Assembly: GCF_900162825.1 (NCBI RefSeq)
Contig: NZ_FUGE01000075.1
Span: 1 to 39,804 of the forward strand
DNA from: Psychrobacter piechaudii
GTDB lineage: Bacteria; Pseudomonadota; Gammaproteobacteria; Pseudomonadales; Moraxellaceae
Direction: 5' to 3'
Length of the DNA stretch: 39,804 nt
This document shows, in pieces, positions 1 to 8,632 of the stretch; the stretch's first letter is position 1, and each line of letters starts with the position of its first letter. The position numbers and the translations under genes were made by a program. The notes under the pieces were generated by a model that saw only the letters and a list, made by a program, of their open reading frames with translations, did no database searches and was not told where the DNA came from.

Positions 1-253
1 CTTTTTTAAATTGTTTACGTGATTTAGCGTGTGTCTCATTGATAGCCTGTAAGGTCTGACTGTGTAATCCTAAATACTCGCCGCTACCTTTGGTGTACTC
101 ATTTAGATCATAAGCACTAAAAAACTTACCGGTACGTTTTAGATGCTCAAAGCAAAGTGCATTAACATAGTTCCACACGAAGTTTACCGAACCGCTTAGC
201 TGATTCAGCTCTTTTATGTGTTTGTTTTTAATGCGTAGCTTGAATGTTTTCAT
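1..253 (-). mobile_element. tnpB: TnpB (IS200/IS605 family) N-terminal part, cut by window edge
   Basis: Reading the minus strand from ATG at 253 gives an open frame of 84 codons to the window edge. It begins MKTFKLRIKNKHIKELNQ and continues with NFVWNYVNAL, the typical N-terminal beta-strand and NxVWNY motif of OrfB/TnpB proteins of IS200/IS605 and IS1341-type elements. TnpB is known as an RNA-guided DNA nuclease whose guide RNA comes from the element's 3' end, which lies outside this window along with the RuvC catalytic residues and the zinc finger. I therefore cannot say whether the gene is intact or whether a tnpA partner exists; none is encoded upstream between 254 and 476, so if present it must be on the far side. 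The family call is firm, intactness unknown. Confidence 0.85.
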
Positions 254-331
254 ATGCTTAGTATGGCAAGATTAATTTTAGCTTACAACCCTTTAACGAC
301 TTCTTACGACAGTGTGTGTTGCCTTATATCT

Positions 332-350
332 ACCCCCTGAAGTGGGTGGT
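332..350. repeat. Imperfect palindrome, probable IS605-type left-end hairpin
   Basis: About 80 bases upstream of the tnpB start there is an imperfect dyad (accccc / gggtggt around a gaag core). IS200/IS605 elements carry subterminal hairpins recognised by TnpA, and the placement upstream of tnpB fits a left end. The exact tip and target tetranucleotide cannot be fixed from one end. The remaining stretch to 476 carries no gene; 397-442 is almost pure purine on the plus strand. Confidence 0.35.
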
Positions 351-476
351 TTTACGGCGACTGGTGATAAAAGGACAAGTTAAGAAGTAATGCTATAAGA
401 AAAAAAATAGAGAGAGAAAGAAAAACAAGAAGAGAAATGAAGCTATGAAATAAGCTGGGTATGGGGATAACAGAAA

Positions 477-965
477 CTAAGAAGACTGCATCTTAATATT
501 GGCATTACGCTTGCCAAATTTTTGGCCTTGAAGGATAGCCTGCATCACCTGAGCCTCTTTTTGACTATCAAAGCCAGAGACCTGACACTTGGTATCTCCA
601 TCGACTGTGGTAATGGTTAATAGCGTATCCACAACCTCGATTGTGTCATCGGCAGCCAAAGTAATATGCTGAGTTTTACCAAATTGATTGTGTACGAATT
701 GACCTGGCTGTACTTTCAGTAGCCCTGAAGTAATATGGTTTTGGACCCCTTTTTGACGCTCACGCAGTCTGTTAAATACATAACTACCGATAATCAGTAG
801 CCCTAACGCCCCTATAGCGAGGCGTTCAGGCAATAAACTCATGGCCATGGCCACGGCCAAAGCACCCGCCAATAGAGCCACTGCAAACCAAAACACGCCG
901 TTTCCTTGACCGCCTGTTTTGCCTGACAAAGTTATGTTGGCACCCTTATCCGTAACCTGCAGCAT
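477..965 (-). CDS. Small inner-membrane protein of unknown function
   Basis: A 162-residue protein I do not recognise as a named family. It opens with a short soluble part (MLQVTDKGANITLSGKTGG), then two hydrophobic segments at about residues 24-44 and 46-62, and a cytoplasmic beta-rich tail of about 95 residues containing several short strands (LLKVQPGQFV, TIEVVDTLLTITTV). The layout, two membrane helices followed by a beta domain, resembles bacterial PH-like membrane proteins, but that is only a resemblance in layout. The start at 965 has an AGGA about 11 bases upstream. It lies 47 bases downstream of rph on the same strand and is probably co-transcribed. No motif suggests an enzymatic role. 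Confidence 0.7.
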   Translation of the reverse strand: MLQVTDKGANITLSGKTGGQGNGVFWFAVALLAGALAVAMAMSLLPERLAIGALGLLIIGSYVFNRLRERQKGVQNHITSGLLKVQPGQFVHNQFGKTQHITLAADDTIEVVDTLLTITTVDGDTKCQVSGFDSQKEAQVMQAILQGQKFGKRNANIKMQSS

Positions 966-1012
966 AATTTGTTGTGTCCTATTGGCTGAGCGAATTATCG
1001 GCTAATACTTGT

Positions 1013-1729
1013 TTACCAGCCTAACGCGGTTTGTTGTAACTTCACTAAATCTGCAATGCCTTTTTCGGCCATCGCTAACATTTTATCCGCTTCAGCACGG
1101 GTAAAAGGTTTTTCTTCTGCTGTACCCTGAATCTCGATAAACTCGCCTTTTTGGGTCATCACCACATTCAAGTCGGTATCACAGCTTGAATCTTCTTCAT
1201 AGTTTAAGTCTAGCAGAACTTCGCCGTTTTTCACTCCGACAGACACAGCCGCTACTAACCCCACTAAAGGATCTTCTTTCAGCTTTTTCTTCTGCTGTAA
1301 CACTTCTAGCGCATCGATAAGTGCGATGGCTGCGCCAGTAATACTAGCAGTGCGAGTCCCCCCATCGGCTTGTAATACATCACAGTCCAAGTAAATGGTG
1401 TTTTCACCCAGCTTATTTAAATCTACCATAGCGCGTAAGCTACGACCAATCAAACGTTGAATTTCTTGGGTACGACCTGATTGCTTACCACGCGCAGCTT
1501 CACGCTGATTGCGGGTATTGGTAGCTCGAGGTAGCATGCCATATTCTGCAGTCACCCAGCCTTGACCTTTACCCTTTAACCAACGAGGCACGCCCGCTTC
1601 AACACTTGCCGTACACAACACCTTAGTGTCTCCAAAACAGACCAAAACTGACCCTTCGGCGTGTTTGGTGTAGTTACGTTCAAAAGTTACTGTACGCAGT
1701 TGATCCAGCTGGCGGTTATCTATACGCAT
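1013..1729 (-). CDS. rph: Ribonuclease PH
   Basis: Phosphorolytic 3'-5' exoribonuclease that trims the 3' trailers of tRNA precursors and other RNAs, releasing nucleoside diphosphates; it works as a hexamer in the cytoplasm. The 238-residue length is the usual full length, so this is not a truncated rph of the kind found in E. coli K-12. Seen in the sequence: [11 protein letters not shown] with Arg86, and [14 protein letters not shown] with Arg126, the conserved RNA- and phosphate-binding arginines, plus the C-terminal [10 protein letters not shown] segment. An AAGGA about 12 bases before the ATG serves as ribosome site. A cluster of hairpins (1835-1918) lies about 100 bases upstream, between this gene and the preceding fadD. 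Confidence 0.97.
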   Translation of the reverse strand: MRIDNRQLDQLRTVTFERNYTKHAEGSVLVCFGDTKVLCTASVEAGVPRWLKGKGQGWVTAEYGMLPRATNTRNQREAARGKQSGRTQEIQRLIGRSLRAMVDLNKLGENTIYLDCDVLQADGGTRTASITGAAIALIDALEVLQQKKKLKEDPLVGLVAAVSVGVKNGEVLLDLNYEEDSSCDTDLNVVMTQKGEFIEIQGTAEEKPFTRAEADKMLAMAEKGIADLVKLQQTALGW

Positions 1730-1834
1730 CGCTAAGTTATATCCTTTGTCTTTGATTGGTAGGGTTTTTATTTAAAGTAGGGCTTTTACTAAACTAAACA
1801 AACTAATAGAGCTACTTTTAATAAAATTATTGCA

Positions 1835-1918
1835 GGGGTAATAAAGTTTTTTGCTTTATTGCCCCAAAAGTTGGGGCATCGTAACTTGATGACTAACCAA
1901 TAGCAAGCGTTAGTCATC
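1835..1918 (-). terminator. Three hairpins, two mutually exclusive, between fadD and rph
   Basis: Three inverted repeats are visible. 1888-1897 with 1909-1918 is a perfect 10-bp dyad (GATGACTAAC). 1861-1867 with 1871-1877 is a perfect 7-bp dyad (GCCCCAA / TTGGGGC). 1835-1846 with 1854-1865 is a 12-bp dyad with one mismatch (GGGGTAATAAAG / CTTTATTGCCCC). The last two share bases 1861-1865, so only one can form at a time. None is followed on the minus strand by a long T-tract. They could end the fadD transcript or act as a leader for rph; which is inference. Confidence 0.55.
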
Positions 1919-1926
1919 GCTACTCT

Positions 1927-3690
1927 TTACTCCAAACCTTCCATTTTACGCAGCTCTTTACGTAGGATTTTGCCCACGTTTGATTTTGGAAGATCATCGA
2001 CGAACTGCACAATACGGGGACGCTTATAGCCGGTCAATTGCTTTTTACCAAAATCAAGCAACTCTTGTTCGGTCACATTCACACCAGGCTTTTTCACCAC
2101 AAAGATCTTTGGATCTTCGCCGCGATTGTCGCTAGGGACACCAATAGCCCCCACTTCTAAAACGGCCGGATGCTGAGCCATGGCTTCTTCAATCTCGTTA
2201 GGATAAACGTTGAAACCAGAAACCAAAATCATGTCTTTTTTGCGGTCTACAATCTTGATAAAGCCTTTTTCATCTAAGATACCAATATCGCCTGTCTTAA
2301 AGTAACCGTTTTCAGTGAAAGCTTCTTTGGTGTCTTCAGGGCGATTTTGATAACCCACCATTACTTGAGGCCCTTTAACGCAAATCTCACCGCGCTCACC
2401 CACTGGCATCTCATTACCTTCATCATCAATTAAGATGATATCAGTGCCTGGTGCAGGTACCCCAATCTTGGCCGTAAATTCAGAGATATTCATTGGGTTA
2501 AAGCTCACCACAGGCGAGGTCTCAGATAAGCCATAGCCTTCTACAATAGGTAATCCTGTCAGCTCATGCCAAGCTTTGGCAACGCTTGGTAATACAGACA
2601 TACCGCCCCCAATAGAGGCTTTTAGATTAGAGAAGTCTACATTCTTAAACTTCTCATTGTGAACCAAGCCATTAAATAAGGTATTTACTGAAGGAATATA
2701 GGCAGGCTTGTACTTATCAATCTCTTTTACCAAGCCATCTAAGTCACGTGGGTTAGGAATCAATAAGGCGGTACAGCCCTTATGCATAGAGTACATACCA
2801 CATACCATAAATGAGAACACATGATACAGAGGCAGCGCAGCCAACAGTACTTCACCGCTGCTAGTATCGCCAAAAGCGGCTCGCATAACCGTGTCAATCT
2901 GTAGCATATTGGCAATAAGGTTACCATGAGTCAACATCGCGCCTTTCGCAACACCCGTAGTCCCTCCAGTATACTGTAGTAAAGCCACATAACTTTGGTC
3001 CAATGTGGGACGCTTATATTGATGGGCAGATACTGACTCTAAGGCTTTTTTGAAGCTAATGCTGTTTGGCAAAGAGTAACTGGGTACCATTTTTTTGACA
3101 TGACGTACTACGGTATTGACCACTAAGCCTTTAACCAAGCCCAACATATCGCCCATGCTACAGACAACCACATGTTTTACAGCACCTTTGTCTTCTACTT
3201 TTTCAAAAGTTTTAGCAAAGTTTTCAATAATGAAAATGGCTTTGGCACCACTGTCTTTAAGTTGATGCTCAAGTTCACGACTGGTGTATAGAGGGTTGAC
3301 GTTAACCAGAATCATGCCTGCACGCAGTACCCCTAGCGCCACTACCGGGTATTGCAACACGTTTGGCATCATCACCGCTACTTTATCACCCACTTTAAGC
3401 CCTAAAGATTGAAGGTAAGCTGCAATTTGACGGCTGCGGTTGTCTAGTTCACGGTAGGTTAAGCTGGCTCCCATACAGACGTAGGCGCCACGATTGCCAT
3501 AACGAGCGAAGTTACGCTCGAACACTTCTAATAAAGAGGTGTCATCAGCAGGCTTTTCAATCGAAGAAGCTAAGCCATAACGCTCATAAGATTCTAGCCA
3601 AGGGCGATCACTAGGGATATCAGGATAAGTTGGAAAAGTACCATGAAGGTCACTTGGAGGGGTCTGAGTAGGGTTAGAAGCTGTTGTCAT
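1927..3690 (-). CDS. fadD: Long-chain-fatty-acid--CoA ligase (first of tandem pair)
   Basis: Activates long-chain fatty acids to acyl-CoA with ATP, through an acyl-adenylate, at the inner membrane; entry step to beta-oxidation and lipid remodelling. The 587-residue protein shows the adenylate-forming P-loop YTGGTTGVAKG (240-250), EGYGLSETSP (384-393), the FACS signature region GYFKTGDIG...DRKKDMILVSGF and the terminal lysine motif KSNVGKILRKELR. The start has an AGG 8 bases upstream. It follows a second, closely related gene on the same strand after 415 bases that contain a terminator, so each copy probably has its own promoter. Substrate chain length cannot be read from sequence. Confidence 0.93.
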   Translation of the reverse strand: MTTASNPTQTPPSDLHGTFPTYPDIPSDRPWLESYERYGLASSIEKPADDTSLLEVFERNFARYGNRGAYVCMGASLTYRELDNRSRQIAAYLQSLGLKVGDKVAVMMPNVLQYPVVALGVLRAGMILVNVNPLYTSRELEHQLKDSGAKAIFIIENFAKTFEKVEDKGAVKHVVVCSMGDMLGLVKGLVVNTVVRHVKKMVPSYSLPNSISFKKALESVSAHQYKRPTLDQSYVALLQYTGGTTGVAKGAMLTHGNLIANMLQIDTVMRAAFGDTSSGEVLLAALPLYHVFSFMVCGMYSMHKGCTALLIPNPRDLDGLVKEIDKYKPAYIPSVNTLFNGLVHNEKFKNVDFSNLKASIGGGMSVLPSVAKAWHELTGLPIVEGYGLSETSPVVSFNPMNISEFTAKIGVPAPGTDIILIDDEGNEMPVGERGEICVKGPQVMVGYQNRPEDTKEAFTENGYFKTGDIGILDEKGFIKIVDRKKDMILVSGFNVYPNEIEEAMAQHPAVLEVGAIGVPSDNRGEDPKIFVVKKPGVNVTEQELLDFGKKQLTGYKRPRIVQFVDDLPKSNVGKILRKELRKMEGLE

Positions 3691-3843
3691 GTAATTACCT
3701 GTAGAATTATTTTAATGGAATAATAACTGCATTATTAAGCATGGCTCTTTATCAAGTAAGAGGTTTTAAAGTTATTTTTTAGTAAATAATGCATTGGTGA
3801 TAGAGTTGTATATAGTTTTTTCTATAACTTTCAGTAAAGCAGG

Positions 3844-3930
3844 TGGCTATTTCATAGCCATAAAAAAACAAGCTTTCGCTTTTTTTAAACAAAAAAAGGA
3901 TACGTCGATAAATGCTCGTATCCTTTTGAA
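3844..3930 (-). terminator. Rho-independent terminator after upstream fadD copy, plus small hairpin
   Basis: In the 415-base gap between the two fadD genes, 3894-3904 pairs with 3917-3927 (AAAAGGATACG / CGTATCCTTTT), and on the minus strand the stem runs into TTTTTTTGTTT. This fits termination of the upstream fadD (4106-5836). A second dyad, TGGCTAT / ATAGCCA at 3844-3860, sits just past it. The remainder of the gap holds AT-rich promoter-type DNA and, at 4059-4111, three degenerate copies of a roughly 18-base unit (ctatac-a-tctaa). Confidence 0.75.
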
Positions 3931-4105
3931 TTAATCCTTTTGAGTTTTTATTGTACTCGGTAACTAGGTAAACTTAAAGTAGCTTATTTTAACTGGATTT
4001 AAAGCAAAGCCTGTCTGTTGTGACTAACTTCTATAACCCTGCTTTGCTCTAAAACCAAACTATATACCCTCTAAACCCTATACAATCTAATAAACTCTAT
4101 ACAGT

Positions 4106-5836
4106 CTAAGCTTTATTCTTAGCGGCTTCCATTTCACGTAAATCCTTACGTAAAATCTTACCTACGTTTGATTTGGGCAACTCATCAACAAATTCAACAA
4201 AACGAGGACGTTTATAGCCGGTTAGGTTTTCTTTGGCATAATCTAGAACTTCTTGCTCAGTCAAGCTTGGGTCATTAGCCACGATAAAGATTTTCGGCAC
4301 TTCCCCACTCTTGTCACTTTCAACCCCAATTACTCCACACTCTAAAATCTTGGGATGCTGTGACATTACGTCTTCTACTTCGTTTGGATAGACGTTGAAA
4401 CCTGAGACGATAATCATGTCTTTTTTGCGGTCAACAATCTTGAAGTAACCCTCTTCGTCCATCACTCCGATATCACCGGTACGGAAGTAACCATCTGGGG
4501 TCATAACTTCAGCCGTTGCCTCTGGACGTTTCCAATAGCCTTTCATCACCTGAGGGCCGCGCACGCTAATCTCACCGCGTTCACCAATGGCAACTTCATT
4601 GCCTTCTTCATCTAGAATGGCCATATCTGTCGCTGGGAATGGCACCCCAATATTACCAGGGAACTCATCTAGGCCCATAGGGTTAGCTGAAGCAACCGGT
4701 GAGGTCTCTGATAAACCATAACCTTGAACAATAACGTTGCCAGTCCCTTCTTTCCACTTCCTAGCGGTGTCTGTTAGTACAGCCATACCCCCGCCCATAG
4801 ACATCTCAAGCTTACTATGGTCTAGTGCTCGGAATTCTTCACTATTAATTAGCCCGTTAAACAAGGTGTTAACTGCTGGGAAGAAAGCAGGTGGATAATC
4901 TTTATAGGCTTTAAGCAAGCTTTTGCCATCACGTGGGTTGGGCACCAATGAGTTAATGCCTCCTGTGCGCAGCCCGTACATACAGCAAACCGTAAATGAG
5001 AAAATATGATATAGGGGTAAAGCAGTCATAATAACCGGCTGCTCATTCAATTCCTCATACTTGTCAAAAGCATCGCCAATATAAGTGTCGGCTTGAATCA
5101 GGTTAGCAATTAAATTGCCATGAGTTAGCATTGCCCCTTTAGCAACGCCTGTGGTACCCCCAGTATATTGCAGCACCGCCACATTTTCTAAACCAATATC
5201 GGTAGGACGTTTATATTTCTTTTTGGCCCCAACTTTCATCGCTTTTTTGAAGTTAACACTGCCTGGAATATTGTAAGCAGGTACCATTTTCTTCACATGG
5301 CGAACCACAGTGTTCACGATAAAGCCTTTTACCGGACTCATTAAGTCGCCCATAGACGCAACGACCACATGATCAACGGTCTTGCTAGCAATATCAGCAT
5401 AAGTTTTTGCAAAGTTTTCTAGTAGAATAAGGGCCTTTGTATCTGAATCTTTTAGCTGATGCTCAAGCTCATGAGTGGTATAGAGAGGGTTGACGTTAAC
5501 CAAAACGAAACCAGCGCGGATAACGCCTAGGATACAAACTGGAGATTGTAGAATATTGGGCATCATCACCGCCACTTTATCGCCTTTTTTTAGACCCAGT
5601 GACTGTAAGTAAGCGGCGATATTTTTGCTGTAGGTGTCTAAATCATCAAATGATAGCTCTTGATTCATACAGACAAAGGAGATTCTGCCTTTATGCTTAA
5701 CAAAGCATTCTTCGAAGACTTCAATTAAAGAGGTGTTGGCTGGTGGCATTTCAATATCGTATTCCATGCCAAACTTTTCGTAAGTTTTTAACCAGGGTCT
5801 TTCATTGCGGCGAAATTGAGTGGTTTGATTGTCCAT
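4106..5836 (-). CDS. fadD: Long-chain-fatty-acid--CoA ligase (second of tandem pair)
   Basis: A 576-residue acyl-CoA synthetase with the same architecture as its neighbour: LQYTGGTTGVAKG P-loop, QGYGLSETSP, the FACS region GYFRTGDIGVMDEEG...DRKKDMIIVSGF and KSNVGKILRKDLR at the C-terminus. The two proteins align along their whole length without gaps of note, and many blocks are identical (e.g. RHVKKMVP, NPLYT), pointing to an old tandem duplication. Such fadD1-fadD2 pairs are known in pseudomonads, where the copies differ in chain-length preference; whether that holds here is inference. AGGAG lies 10 bases upstream of the start. The promoter region is shared with divergent parC and contains dyads. 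Confidence 0.93.
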   Translation of the reverse strand: MDNQTTQFRRNERPWLKTYEKFGMEYDIEMPPANTSLIEVFEECFVKHKGRISFVCMNQELSFDDLDTYSKNIAAYLQSLGLKKGDKVAVMMPNILQSPVCILGVIRAGFVLVNVNPLYTTHELEHQLKDSDTKALILLENFAKTYADIASKTVDHVVVASMGDLMSPVKGFIVNTVVRHVKKMVPAYNIPGSVNFKKAMKVGAKKKYKRPTDIGLENVAVLQYTGGTTGVAKGAMLTHGNLIANLIQADTYIGDAFDKYEELNEQPVIMTALPLYHIFSFTVCCMYGLRTGGINSLVPNPRDGKSLLKAYKDYPPAFFPAVNTLFNGLINSEEFRALDHSKLEMSMGGGMAVLTDTARKWKEGTGNVIVQGYGLSETSPVASANPMGLDEFPGNIGVPFPATDMAILDEEGNEVAIGERGEISVRGPQVMKGYWKRPEATAEVMTPDGYFRTGDIGVMDEEGYFKIVDRKKDMIIVSGFNVYPNEVEDVMSQHPKILECGVIGVESDKSGEVPKIFIVANDPSLTEQEVLDYAKENLTGYKRPRFVEFVDELPKSNVGKILRKDLREMEAAKNKA

Positions 5837-5889
5837 AATCTGTGAAACTCCTAAAATCCTACTTAAACTTTTTAATTCATTAGCATAAT

Positions 5890-5948
5890 TTATTGTGTAA
5901 TAACAATAAAATAGCCACTAGTGGTATTTTTGTATCTAAAATACACTA
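5890..5948. promoter_or_regulatory. Nested dyads upstream of fadD, candidate operators
   Basis: Between 54 and 112 bases before the fadD start lie TTATTGT-N6-ACAATAA (5890-5909), the perfect palindrome CCACTAGTGG (5915-5924) and the imperfect dyad TAGTGGTATTTT / AAAATACACTA (5919-5930, 5938-5948). Their position suits regulator binding, for example a fatty-acid-responsive repressor, but no known consensus is matched. The rest of the 422-base divergent region is AT-rich with no gene. Confidence 0.3.
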
Positions 5949-6127
5949 TTTGACTTCTATATGACAACTAATATGTTAATAAAAATCAAAAATAGGCATG
6001 ACTGACTAAATTAATTAACCTATTAAATCCAACGTCATCAGTTGACGCATAGAATTCATATTACCTTTTTAATTTAGCGGATATCCTATACGATACGCTA
6101 ACTATATAGTGGATAGCGCACTGCTAC

Positions 6128-6136
6128 TGCTATAAT
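6128..6136 (+). promoter_or_regulatory. Extended -10 promoter, likely for parC
   Basis: TGC-TATAAT is a perfect -10 hexamer with the extended TGn element. No good -35 is seen at 17 bases, as is common for extended -10 promoters. Transcription from here would leave a leader of roughly 115 bases before parC. Confidence 0.45.
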
Positions 6137-6258
6137 ACCTCTATCTAACGATACTATAAAGACTGCTCTGTACTTTAAAACACCTTAAAACAACAACACC
6201 TTCTATTTTACAGATACCTAAAAACTTTTTTATATAAAACAAGGCAAAATTACTGATT

Positions 6259-8559
6259 ATGTCTGATATTTCAAATATCCCACCCTCTTCAGCTGTTATT
6301 CCTAATGAAGCAATGGACACTCGCTCTGTAGCAGAATTCACAGAACAGGCTTATCTTAACTATGCCATGTACGTGATCATGGATAGAGCTTTGCCGCATA
6401 TTGCCGATGGTTTAAAGCCGGTACAGCGCCGTATTATTTATGCCATGAGTGAGTTGGGACTGAAATCAACCACCAAGCCCAAAAAGTCGGCACGTACCGT
6501 CGGTGACGTCTTGGGTAAATACCACCCGCATGGTGATACCGCGTGTTATGAAGCCATGGTTTTGATGGCGCAACCTTTTAGTTATCGCTACCCTTTAATC
6601 ACCGGTCAAGGTAACTGGGGTAGTCCCGATGACCCTAAGTCCTTTGCCGCCATGCGTTATACCGAAGCCAAAATGTCTGCTTATGCCAATACCTTACTGG
6701 CAGAGCTTGGACAAGGCACCGTCGACTGGCAAGATAACTTTGATGGTTCTATGCAAGAGCCGGTTACCCTGCCCGCTCGCTTACCCAATATCTTACTAAA
6801 TGGCACCACAGGTATTGCTGTGGGTATGGCCACTGATATCCCTCCGCATAACTTAAATGAGGTGGTTCGAGCTGCCATTCGTCTGCTAAAAAATCCAGAA
6901 CTATCGGTTAAGCAGCTGACGCAGTCATTGCCAGCTCCTGACTTACCGACAGCGGCCGAAATTATTACGCCTAAAAAAGATTTACAGGCAATTTACGAGT
7001 CAGGACGGGGCAGCTATAAAATGCGGGCGGTTTATCATGTTGATAAGCAAGAAAAGAACTTAGTCATCATTGATGCCTTACCGTATCAAGTTTCAGGCAA
7101 CAAAATCCAAGAGCAGATTGCCAAACTTATGATAGAGAAGAAGCTGCCTTGGGTGGTGGATATCCATGATGAGTCGGATCATGAAAATGCTTGCCGCATC
7201 GTGCTAGAGCTGCGTTCTACTCGTGTTGATGTGGACCGAGTAATGAGCCATTTGTTTGCCAGCACTGATCTTGAAACCAGCTATCGTGTCAATATGAACA
7301 TGATTGGCCTCAATGGCAAACCTCAAGTTAAGAACTTAAAAGAGATCTTAGAGGAGTGGCTGGTCAGCCGCCGTCAAGTGGTCACCCGTCGCCTATTGTT
7401 CCGCTTAGACAAAATCGATAAACGGTTGCACATCTTAGCCGGCTTACTGATTGCTTATCTACATATTGATGAAGTCATTCGCATTATTCGTGAAGAAGAC
7501 GATCCTAAAATGGAGCTGATGAGCCGCTATGATTTAAGCGAAATTCAGGCCAATGCTATTTTAGACATTCGCCTGCGTCAGTTAGCCCGTCTTCAAGAGA
7601 TTGAGCTTCGTACTGAGAAAGACGAGCTTGAGGCGGAGCGTGCTACTATCCAAGAGCTACTAGACAACCCTGAAAGCCTCACTAATCTGATAATTGAAGA
7701 ATTAGAGGCGGATATGAAGGAGCATGGTAACCCTCGCATGTCGCCGGTAGTAGAGCGTAAAGAGGCCACAGCGCTTAAAGAGTCAGACTTGGTACCTAGC
7801 GAACCCATCACAGCTATTTTATCTAAAGCAGGATGGATTCGGGCTGCCAAAGGTCACGATGTCGATGCCACTGGCATGAGCTTTCGCTCAGGTGACAGCT
7901 ATCAAGCCCATGTGCGCAGTAAATCTAATGAAAAAATCCATATCATGGACAATACTGGTCGCAGCTATAGCATTGATGCCCATACTCTAGCCTCTGCTCG
8001 AGGCCAAGGTGATCCATTAACCAGCGTGTTAAAGCCCGCAGCTGGCGCCAGTTTTGAGCAGCTTCTGGCTGGTGATGAACAACAACGTATTATATTGGCT
8101 AGCTCACACGGCTATGGCTTTATTAATACCTTAGGTAATTTAGAAACCAATCAAAAAGCGGGTAAAAACGTCATTAATTTCGATGAAGATGCCAAGCTTT
8201 TAAAAGTGACCTATATCGATGTTAAGTCCGATACCGCAGACGAAGATCAACGTGAGAAAGCGGCGCAAGACCAAATTGCCGTGGTGACTTCCGCAGGTTA
8301 TTTATTGATATTTGCGATAGATGAGTTGCCAGAACAGCAACGCGGTAAGGGTAATAAACTGATTAATCTAAAATCAGGGGAAGAGGTTATCGCCGTTACA
8401 GCTCTGCATCATGAAGACAGCCTAACTGTCACTGCAGGTAAACGTCATGTGACCTTAAAGCCTATGGACTTGGCCAACTATACGGGTAAACGTGGCAACC
8501 GGGGCAGTCAACTTCCCCGTGGTTTCCAAAATGTGAATGATATTGAAGTGGCAGAGTAA
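6259..8559 (+). CDS. parC: DNA topoisomerase IV subunit A
   Basis: ATP-dependent type II topoisomerase subunit that, with ParE, decatenates daughter chromosomes. The 766 residues match ParC length. Visible are the N-terminal [20 protein letters not shown] block, the winged-helix region [12 protein letters not shown], and the active-site tyrosine in AAMRYTEAK (Tyr134). The position equivalent to E. coli Ser80 in the quinolone-resistance-determining region is Thr94, while the Glu84 equivalent (Glu98) is kept. The GyrA-like C-terminal beta-propeller lacks the GQRGGKG-type GyrA box, which supports ParC rather than GyrA. parE is not in the window. The last codons and stop lie inside a perfect hairpin. 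Confidence 0.96.
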   Translation: MSDISNIPPSSAVIPNEAMDTRSVAEFTEQAYLNYAMYVIMDRALPHIADGLKPVQRRIIYAMSELGLKSTTKPKKSARTVGDVLGKYHPHGDTACYEAMVLMAQPFSYRYPLITGQGNWGSPDDPKSFAAMRYTEAKMSAYANTLLAELGQGTVDWQDNFDGSMQEPVTLPARLPNILLNGTTGIAVGMATDIPPHNLNEVVRAAIRLLKNPELSVKQLTQSLPAPDLPTAAEIITPKKDLQAIYESGRGSYKMRAVYHVDKQEKNLVIIDALPYQVSGNKIQEQIAKLMIEKKLPWVVDIHDESDHENACRIVLELRSTRVDVDRVMSHLFASTDLETSYRVNMNMIGLNGKPQVKNLKEILEEWLVSRRQVVTRRLLFRLDKIDKRLHILAGLLIAYLHIDEVIRIIREEDDPKMELMSRYDLSEIQANAILDIRLRQLARLQEIELRTEKDELEAERATIQELLDNPESLTNLIIEELEADMKEHGNPRMSPVVERKEATALKESDLVPSEPITAILSKAGWIRAAKGHDVDATGMSFRSGDSYQAHVRSKSNEKIHIMDNTGRSYSIDAHTLASARGQGDPLTSVLKPAAGASFEQLLAGDEQQRIILASSHGYGFINTLGNLETNQKAGKNVINFDEDAKLLKVTYIDVKSDTADEDQREKAAQDQIAVVTSAGYLLIFAIDELPEQQRGKGNKLINLKSGEEVIAVTALHHEDSLTVTAGKRHVTLKPMDLANYTGKRGNRGSQLPRGFQNVNDIEVAE

Positions 8560-8572
8560 CTGTTTACTCTGC
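8551..8572 (+). terminator. Perfect hairpin overlapping the parC stop codon
   Basis: GCAGAGTAA (8551-8559, including stop TAA) pairs perfectly with TTACTCTGC (8564-8572) across a 4-base loop. No T-tract follows, so it may be a weak terminator or an RNA 3'-end stabiliser rather than a classic intrinsic terminator. Confidence 0.5.
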
Positions 8573-8632
8573 TGCTTACCCTAACTGGAAAATAGCATTG
8601 TTCCTTTTGTAACCTTTGAAGTGAGTACAGTA

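Noticed and set aside
6141-6341. Minus-strand frame of 66 codons over the parC start
   Set aside because: It overlaps the parC leader and N-terminus, has no ribosome site or family resemblance, and is explained as an antisense shadow.
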